A program made the translations under genes and the position numbers. Below are positions 58,103-64,000 of a stretch of 64,000 nucleotides of DNA, one piece after another. Source of the stretch: Catellatospora vulcania (GTDB taxonomy: Bacteria; Actinomycetota; Actinomycetes; Mycobacteriales; Micromonosporaceae); contig NZ_WARX01000020.1 in NCBI RefSeq assembly GCF_009720385.1, forward strand, positions 62,001 through 126,000. The letters are read 5' to 3'. Position 1 is the stretch's first letter, and each line of letters starts with the position of its first letter. Below the pieces are notes generated by a model, which worked only from the letters and a program-made list of their open reading frames with translations, did no database searches and was not told the DNA's origin.

Positions 58103-58164
58103 GCGAGCGAAGCGTGAACCCGTCCTCTCGTGCCGCCGACGAGCGCAGCGAGGAGAAGGCATGA
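58099..58164 (+). CDS. 21-residue linker ORF between opcA and pgl
   Basis: ATG 58099 overlaps the opcA stop and its own TGA overlaps the pgl ATG, both as ATGA. The peptide MSERSVNPSSRAADERSEEKA is very polar. The DNA begins GAGCGAGCGAAGCG and ends GAGCGCAGCGAGGAG, an inverted-repeat style of sequence I recall as common filler between actinobacterial genes. The ORF may serve only to carry ribosomes from opcA to pgl. Confidence 0.45.
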   Translation: MSERSVNPSSRAADERSEEKA

Positions 58165-58925
58165 GCCAGCGCAGCGTGCTCGTGCACGCGGACGCGGCGG
58201 CGCTCGCCGAAGCGGTAGCCGGGCGGCTGCTCGGGCTGCTGCGGGACGCTCAGGCCGCGCGGGGCTCGGCAGGCGTCGTGCTGACCGGCGGCCGGGTCGC
58301 GGCCGCCGTGTACCGGGCGATGCTGGCCGACCCGGGGCGCGACGCGATCGACTGGTCACGCGTGGACGTGTGGTGGGGCGACGAGCGTTTCCTGCCGGCC
58401 GGTGACCCGGAGCGCAACGAGACCCAGGCGCGCGAGGCCCTGCTGGACGCGCTGCCGCTCGACCCGGCCCGGGTGCATCCGATGCCACCCTCGGACGGTC
58501 CGGACGGCTCTGATCCCGATCTGGCGGCCGCGCGCTACGCGGCGGAGCTGTCGGCGCACGCCGCGGGTCCGGGCGGGCTGCCGCGCTTCGACGTGCTGCT
58601 GCTCGGCGTCGGCGAGGACGGGCACGTCGCCTCGGTGTTCCCCGGCCACCCCAGCGCCGAGGAGAAGGGGGCGGTCGCCGGGGTCCGGAACAGCCCGAAG
58701 CCGCCGCCCGCCCGCACCACGCTCACCCTGCCCACGATCAACACGGCGGCCGAGGTGTGGCTGATCGCGGCCGGGCCGGACAAGGCCGACGCGGTCGGGG
58801 CAGCGCTGTCCGGGGCCGGGGACGTGCCGCTGCCCGCGGGCCGGGTGCACGGCGTCTCGCGGACCGTCTGGCTGCTCGACGAGGCCTCAGCGGACCGCGT
58901 GCCCCAGTCGTCGCGCCTGGGCTGA
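58161..58925 (+). CDS. pgl: 6-phosphogluconolactonase, 254 aa
   Basis: Hydrolyses 6-phosphogluconolactone made by Zwf. Family marks: GVVLTGGRVAAAVYRAML with the G-G-R variant of the G-G-S/T phosphate loop, WSRVDVWWGDERFLPAGDPERNETQAREALL, FDVLLLGVGEDGHVASVFPGHP with the catalytic Glu/His, and PPARTTLTLPTINTAAEVWLIAAG. ATG 58161 is preceded by GAGGAG at 8 bases. Last gene of the operon; a bidirectional terminator follows at 58942. Confidence 0.96.
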   Translation: MSQRSVLVHADAAALAEAVAGRLLGLLRDAQAARGSAGVVLTGGRVAAAVYRAMLADPGRDAIDWSRVDVWWGDERFLPAGDPERNETQAREALLDALPLDPARVHPMPPSDGPDGSDPDLAAARYAAELSAHAAGPGGLPRFDVLLLGVGEDGHVASVFPGHPSAEEKGAVAGVRNSPKPPPARTTLTLPTINTAAEVWLIAAGPDKADAVGAALSGAGDVPLPAGRVHGVSRTVWLLDEASADRVPQSSRLG

Positions 58926-58941
58926 ATCCTTCCGAACACGC

Positions 58942-58979
58942 CGAAAGGGCGGCCGACCCGAAGGTCGGCCGCCCTTTCG
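58942..58979. terminator. Bidirectional terminator between pgl and secG
   Basis: CGAAAGGGCGGCCGACC (58942-58958) pairs perfectly with its complement (58963-58979) around loop CGAA. The flanking genes converge on it. Confidence 0.9.
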
Positions 58980-58990
58980 CGTGCTCACGG

Positions 58991-59257
58991 TCAGCCGACG
59001 GTGCCGGCGGCCATCTCGAGCTTCAGCCAGAGGCCGAGCCCGACGATGCAGGCGAACCAGACGATGCCCACCAGAACGGTGTATCGGTCGAGGTTCTTCT
59101 CCGCCACCGACGACCCGGCCAGGCTCGACGACACACCGCCGCCGAACATGCTGGACAGGCCGCCGCCCTTGCCCCGGTGCAGCAGGACCAGCATCGTCAG
59201 CAGGGCGCTGGTGATGATCAGCAACACGATCAACGTGTAGGCGAACTGGATCGGCAT
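58991..59257 (-). CDS. secG: Preprotein translocase subunit SecG, 88 aa
   Basis: Small accessory subunit of the SecYEG channel. Two spans (about 5-25 and 58-80) flank a Gly/Ser cytosolic loop with LVLLHRGKGGGLSSMFGG, the SecG signature. The later SVAEKNLDRYTVLVGIVWF is also typical. ATG 59257 follows weak AGGAC. In Streptomyces and relatives secG directly follows gap-pgk-tpiA; here a binding-protein gene is inserted between tpiA and secG. Confidence 0.95.
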   Translation of the reverse strand: MPIQFAYTLIVLLIITSALLTMLVLLHRGKGGGLSSMFGGGVSSSLAGSSVAEKNLDRYTVLVGIVWFACIVGLGLWLKLEMAAGTVG

Positions 59258-59334
59258 GAACAGGTGTCCTTAGGCTCGGTCGCCGCTCTCGCGGCCGCGG
59301 GGCGTCGCTCAACAATAGCGGTACAGCTTACCGG

Positions 59335-61077
59335 CTAGGAGGCCGAGGAGGTCACATCCACCGGGATCGAGGGGTCCTTCAGGCCCAGCGACGCCAGGTC
59401 GGGCGCGCCGAACTGGGCGTGGATGAAGGCCCCCGCGACGTTCGAACCGTACATGCGGATCGACGTCGGGTACAGCACGGGGATGGTCACGGCCATCTCC
59501 TGCAGCTTGCTGTCGATCTCGCCCCACAGCTTGTACTGCCGGTTCAGGTCCTGCTCGGCCAGCGCGTCGGCGATCGCCTTGTTGATGTCGGCGTCGTCGA
59601 GGAACGAGTAGTTCGAGCCGCTCTGCTCACCGGTCGGCTTGACCAGCTTGCCGTCGAACAGCGGCGGGATGACCGCCGAGCCGTTCGCCCAGTCCGGGAT
59701 CCAGCCGGCGTAGACCAGGTGGTTGCCGTGGCCGACGTCGGCGATGCGGCCCCAGTACTCGGCCGCGGGCAGCCGCTTGAGGTCGACCTTGATGCCGATG
59801 CGCACGTAGGCGTCGACCATCGTCTTGACGTAGCGGGCGATGGTGTCGTTGTCCGGCAGCGAGACCGAGATCTTCTCGGGGCAGGGCTTGCCGTCCTGCT
59901 TCGCCTTGTCGATGAGCGCGAGCGCCTTGTCCTCGTCGCCGTCGCTGTCGGTGAGGGTCCCGTAGTGGTCGAACTTGGCGTGCGCCGCCAGGTTCGGCGG
60001 GATCATCGACGTGGCCAGCTCACCGATCACGGACCCGCCCATGGCCTGGCGGTACTTGCGCTTGTTGAACGCGTACGCCAGCGCCTTGCGGCAGTCCAGG
60101 TTCGGCACCTTGACGGTGTTGATGGCGAAGTAGCGCACCGAGCCGCTGGGGCCGGTGGCCACCCGCTGCGACAGCCTGGGGTCGTTGATGACCTGCTGCA
60201 GGAAGTTCGGCGCCACGTTGCTCTGCAGCATGATCGTGTTGCGATCCGCGCCCTGGTCCTGGATCAGCGCGTTGGTCACGGCCGGGTCGTTGGAGTCGAC
60301 CACGAAGACGATCTTGTCGGGGTGGCCCTTGCGGACCGAGTCGAGGCTCGCCGACCAGTGCTCGTTGCGGACCAGCGTGAAGGTGGTCTCGCCGGACCGC
60401 GCCTCCATCCGGTACGGGCCGTTGGACAGCGGGCGCTTGTCGTAGGCGTCCTTGTCACCGTCCGCGCCCTGCTTGGCGGGCGAGAAGATCGGCAGCGCCA
60501 CCGTGTAGTTGAAGTCGCCGGCGGGCTGCTTGAGGCGGAACTTGATGGTCCGGGTGTCCTCGCAGACCACCGAGTCCAGTCCCTTGCCGCTGTACGGGCC
60601 CTCGTACGGGGTGGCGTTGTCGGCCAGCATCAGCTCGGCGTAGGGCAGGCCCGAGTCGAACAGCGCCGCGAAGTTGCGCTCCACGCCGTACTTGACCTGC
60701 GAGCAGTTGACGGGCGTGCCGTCCTCCCACTTCACCCCCTCGCGCAGCTTGAACTCCCAGACCGTGTTCTTCTCGCTCGGCCGGCCCAGGTCGGTGGCCA
60801 GGTCGGGCACCAGCTCGCTGCTGGCCGCGCCCGGTTCGGCCTTGTAGGTGGTCAGGGTCCGCGACATCAGCCGGCTGATGTTGTTGTCCATCGCGGCCGC
60901 GATGCGCTGCGGATCGAGGTGCTCCGGTAGCTGCGGCAACACGACGCGCAGGGTGCCGCCCGCCGAGACCGTGTCGTTGGCGTCGGCCGCCGAGTCGCAG
61001 GCGGAGGCGGCGCCGAGCGCCATGACCGCGACGGCGACGGCGGTGATCCGGCGCATGCGGTGCTTGAGGTATGGCAT
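59335..61077 (-). CDS. Oligopeptide-type ABC substrate-binding lipoprotein, 580 aa
   Basis: Family 5 extracellular solute-binding protein. A lipoprotein signal (MRRITAVAVAVMALGAASAC) ends at the lipobox LGAASAC, lipid-bound Cys27. GGTLRVVLPQLPEHLDPQRIAAAMD, VWEFKLREGVKWEDGTPVNCSQVKYG, LSNGPYRM and YAGWIPDW are marks of DppA/OppA-like proteins. No permease or ATPase genes adjoin it, so it must work with unlinked transporter parts or as a stand-alone receptor. ATG 61077 has GGGAGGA 6 bases upstream. Ligand unknown; peptides are the default guess. Confidence 0.9.
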   Translation of the reverse strand: MPYLKHRMRRITAVAVAVMALGAASACDSAADANDTVSAGGTLRVVLPQLPEHLDPQRIAAAMDNNISRLMSRTLTTYKAEPGAASSELVPDLATDLGRPSEKNTVWEFKLREGVKWEDGTPVNCSQVKYGVERNFAALFDSGLPYAELMLADNATPYEGPYSGKGLDSVVCEDTRTIKFRLKQPAGDFNYTVALPIFSPAKQGADGDKDAYDKRPLSNGPYRMEARSGETTFTLVRNEHWSASLDSVRKGHPDKIVFVVDSNDPAVTNALIQDQGADRNTIMLQSNVAPNFLQQVINDPRLSQRVATGPSGSVRYFAINTVKVPNLDCRKALAYAFNKRKYRQAMGGSVIGELATSMIPPNLAAHAKFDHYGTLTDSDGDEDKALALIDKAKQDGKPCPEKISVSLPDNDTIARYVKTMVDAYVRIGIKVDLKRLPAAEYWGRIADVGHGNHLVYAGWIPDWANGSAVIPPLFDGKLVKPTGEQSGSNYSFLDDADINKAIADALAEQDLNRQYKLWGEIDSKLQEMAVTIPVLYPTSIRMYGSNVAGAFIHAQFGAPDLASLGLKDPSIPVDVTSSAS

Positions 61078-61361
61078 CGTCGTCCTCCCAGCGGGCGTGG
61101 GGGTGGCCCGCCAAGGATCTCAGGGGTGGTCAGGGGGTGATCCTGGAGCCGAGCGACATCACAGTCGCCCGGCCACGCGCACACTCTAGGCACTACCTCG
61201 GCCGCCGCGGCAGCCGGGAGTCAGATCGCAACAAAGCAGGACTGCGGGCATCCGAAAGATCACTTAGCGTGCACACGCGGTGCTGCCGCCGACGGACTCC
61301 GCCCCCGGAGCCGGAGCCACGGGGGCGGAGCAGTGTTCCTGCCGGCCGGACGCCCGACGAT

Positions 61362-62141
61362 TCAGAGGCCGAGACGGACCAGCCTGGTGAACTCGTCGGC
61401 GTCGAGGCTCGCCCCGCCGACCAGCGCACCGTCGATGTCGGGCTGCGCCATGATCGCGGCGACGTTGCCCGCCTTCACCGAGCCGCCGTAGAGCACCCGC
61501 ACCGCCTGCGCGGTGGCGTCGCCCTGGGTCTTGGCCAGCTGCGCGCGGATCGCCCCGATGACCTCCTGGGCGTCCTCGGGCGTGGCGGTCTTGCCGGTGC
61601 CGATCGCCCAGACCGGCTCGTACGCCACCACGACCTTCTCCACCTCGGCCGGGGTGAGCCCGGCCAGGCCGCCGTCGAGCTGTGCGAGCGTGTACTCGAC
61701 GTGCTCGCCCTTCTCGCGGATGTCCAGGCCCTCGCCCACGCACAGGATCGGTGTGATGTCGTTGGCCAGTGCCGCCTTCACCTTCGCGTTGACCAGCGCG
61801 TCGGACTCGTTGTGGTACTGCCGGCGCTCGGAGTGGCCGACCGTCACGAACGAGCAGCCCAGCTTGGCCAGCATCGCACCCGAGATCTCACCGGTGTACG
61901 CGCCGGAGGTGTGCGCCGAGACGTCCTGCGCGCCGTACTTGATGAGCAGCCGGTCGCCGTCCACCAGCGTCTGCACGCTGCGGATGTCGGTGAACGGCGG
62001 CAGCACCGCGGCCTCGACCGCCTCAAGCTGCTTCTCGTTCAGGCTGAAGGCCAGCTTCTGCACGAGCGCGATGGCCTCGAGGTGGTTGAGGTTCATCTTC
62101 CAGTTGCCGGCCATCAGGGGCCGGCGCTTCACGTCCGCCAT
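61362..62141 (-). CDS. tpiA: Triosephosphate isomerase, 259 aa
   Basis: Interconverts dihydroxyacetone phosphate and glyceraldehyde 3-phosphate. Active-site Lys15 in [10 protein letters not shown], the His in [12 protein letters not shown], and the catalytic Glu in [16 protein letters not shown] with the closing loop are intact; [11 protein letters not shown] binds phosphate. ATG 62141 is preferred because GGAGG stands 7 bases upstream; GTG 62147 would overlap the pgk stop (GTGA). Third gene of gap-pgk-tpiA. Length normal. Confidence 0.97.
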   Translation of the reverse strand: MADVKRRPLMAGNWKMNLNHLEAIALVQKLAFSLNEKQLEAVEAAVLPPFTDIRSVQTLVDGDRLLIKYGAQDVSAHTSGAYTGEISGAMLAKLGCSFVTVGHSERRQYHNESDALVNAKVKAALANDITPILCVGEGLDIREKGEHVEYTLAQLDGGLAGLTPAEVEKVVVAYEPVWAIGTGKTATPEDAQEVIGAIRAQLAKTQGDATAQAVRVLYGGSVKAGNVAAIMAQPDIDGALVGGASLDADEFTRLVRLGL

Positions 62142-62143
62142 GC

Positions 62144-63339
62144 TCACGCCTCCAGCGCTTCGAGACCGGGCAGGGACTTGCCCTCCAGGTACTCCAGGGA
62201 GGCGCCGCCGCCCGTGGAGATGTGACCGAACGCGGCCTCGTCCAGGCCGAGGGCACGCACGGCCGCGGCCGAGTCGCCGCCGCCGACCACGGTGAACCCG
62301 TCGACCTTGGTGATGGCCTCGGCCACCCCGCGGGTGCCGTTGGCGAACGGGGCCAGCTCGAACACGCCCATCGGGCCGTTCCAGAAGACCGTCTTCGCGC
62401 CGGACAGCGCCTCGGTGAACAGGGCCACCGACTGCGGGCCGATGTCCAGGCCGAGCCAGCCGGCCGGGATCGCGGTCGCGGCCACGGTGTCGGTCTGCGC
62501 GTCACCGGCGAACTTGTCGGCGACCACCACGTCGGTGGGCAGCACGATCCGGTCGCCGGCCCGTGCCAGCAGGTCGCGGCAGGTGTCGAGCATCTCCTCC
62601 TGCAGCAGCGAGGCGCCGACCTCGTGGCCCTGGGCCTTGAGGAAGGTGAAGCACATGCCGCCGCCGATGAGCAGCTTGTCGGCCTTGCCCAGCAGCGCCT
62701 CGATCACGGCGAGCTTGTCGGAGACCTTCGAGCCGCCGAGGATGACCACGTACGGCGTGGCGGGGTCCTCAGTGAGGCGCTTGAGCACCTCGACCTCGCG
62801 CAGCACCAGGCCGCCCGCGTAGTGCGGCAGCCTGGAGGCGATGTCGTAGACACTGGCGTGCTTGCGGTGCACCGCGCCGAAGGCGTCGTCGACGTACACG
62901 TCGCCGAACGCCGCCAGCTGGTCGGCGAACGCGCCGCGCACGGCGTCGTCCTTGCTGGTCTCCCCCGCGTTGAAGCGCAGGTTCTCCAGCAGCACCACGC
63001 CGCCGCCGGTCAGCGCCGCCACCGCGGCCTGCGCCGAGTCGCCGACGGTGTCGGCGGCGAAGGCCACCGGCGAGCCGAGCAGCTCCTCGAACCGCGCCGC
63101 CACGGGTGCGAGCGAGAACTTCGGGTCGGGCTCACCCTTGGGGCGGCCCAGGTGCGACATGACGATCACCGAGGCGCCCGCGTCGCGCAGCGCCGTGATG
63201 GTCGGCAGCACCGCCCGGATCCGGCCGTCGTCGGCGATCTTCCCGGGGCTGTCCTTGACGAAGGGCACGTTCAGGTCGGCGCGCACGAGCACGCGCCGAC
63301 CCGATACGCCCTCGGCGAGCAAATCGTCGAGGCTGCGCA

Positions 63340-63340
<1 letters not shown>
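62144..63340 (-). CDS. pgk: Phosphoglycerate kinase, 398 aa
   Basis: Glycolytic ATP-forming kinase. [15 protein letters not shown] opens the N domain; [39 protein letters not shown], the hinge [33 protein letters not shown] and the nucleotide loop [15 protein letters not shown] are all seen. ATG 63340 overlaps the gap stop by one base (TAATG). The length matches bacterial Pgk. Confidence 0.98.

Positions 63341-64000
<660 letters not shown>

Overview
The window is chromosomal DNA of a high-GC actinomycete. Strong third-position GC, many GTG starts, leaderless-looking promoters, an F420-type LLM oxidoreductase, AcnR, the sufR-B-D-Rieske-C-S-U-T operon and the ctaA/ctaB/tkt/tal/pgi/zwf/opcA/pgl plus gap/pgk/tpiA/secG order all fit this. 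The AAGAAGGGCACCTT-type intergenic hairpins suggest a Micromonosporaceae member (Micromonospora, Catellatospora or Actinoplanes relatives). This is inference from gene content; no database was searched.

Layout. 1-4.4 kb: a secreted GH13 amylase/pullulanase-type enzyme running off the left edge, a proline-rich mini-protein and a pirin. 4.5-10.2 kb: an accessory, partly decayed block with two broken beta-carbonic anhydrase genes around an LLM oxidoreductase, a divergent SDR/TetR pair with three tandem operator-like repeats, and a second SDR. 10.3-21.8 kb: LysE exporter, VOC protein, aconitase acnA, second pirin, sugar-nucleotide epimerase, PH-like membrane protein, RIO kinase, HAD phosphatase, DUF2637 membrane protein, and AcnR lying about 7 kb from acnA. 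21.9-25.2 kb: an orphan 12-codon ORF with an extraordinarily long Shine-Dalgarno, a 34-aa membrane peptide coupled to ddaH, then a three-gene overlapping cassette: a TIGR04222-like membrane protein with a Gly/Cys tail, a DUF692 (MNIO) enzyme and a partner protein. I read that cassette as a candidate RiPP modification system, the most interesting object here. 25.3-38.9 kb: ABC exporter, enoyl-CoA hydratase-like protein, small HTH protein, GT-C-like membrane protein, ABC-F, YpfJ-type metallopeptidase, acVLRF1 ribosome-rescue hydrolase coupled to a class V aminotransferase, DNA alkylation repair, TMEM175-like channel, HAD, LysE, GNAT.

39.0-58.9 kb is core metabolism: the Suf iron-sulfur operon with its own [Fe-S] repressor SufR, heme A synthesis (CtaA, CtaB), and the pentose-phosphate/glucose-6-phosphate operon tkt-tal-pgi-zwf-opcA-pgl. 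59.0-64.0 kb holds secG, an oligopeptide-type binding lipoprotein, and gap-pgk-tpiA (gap running off the right edge).

A striking overlay is at least five families of 50-80 bp imperfect palindromes scattered between genes (families A, B, C, D and F below, two or three copies each). Several sit between convergent genes like bidirectional terminators. One (family A) lies exactly at the breakpoint of a truncated carbonic anhydrase gene, as a mobile or recombinogenic repeat would.
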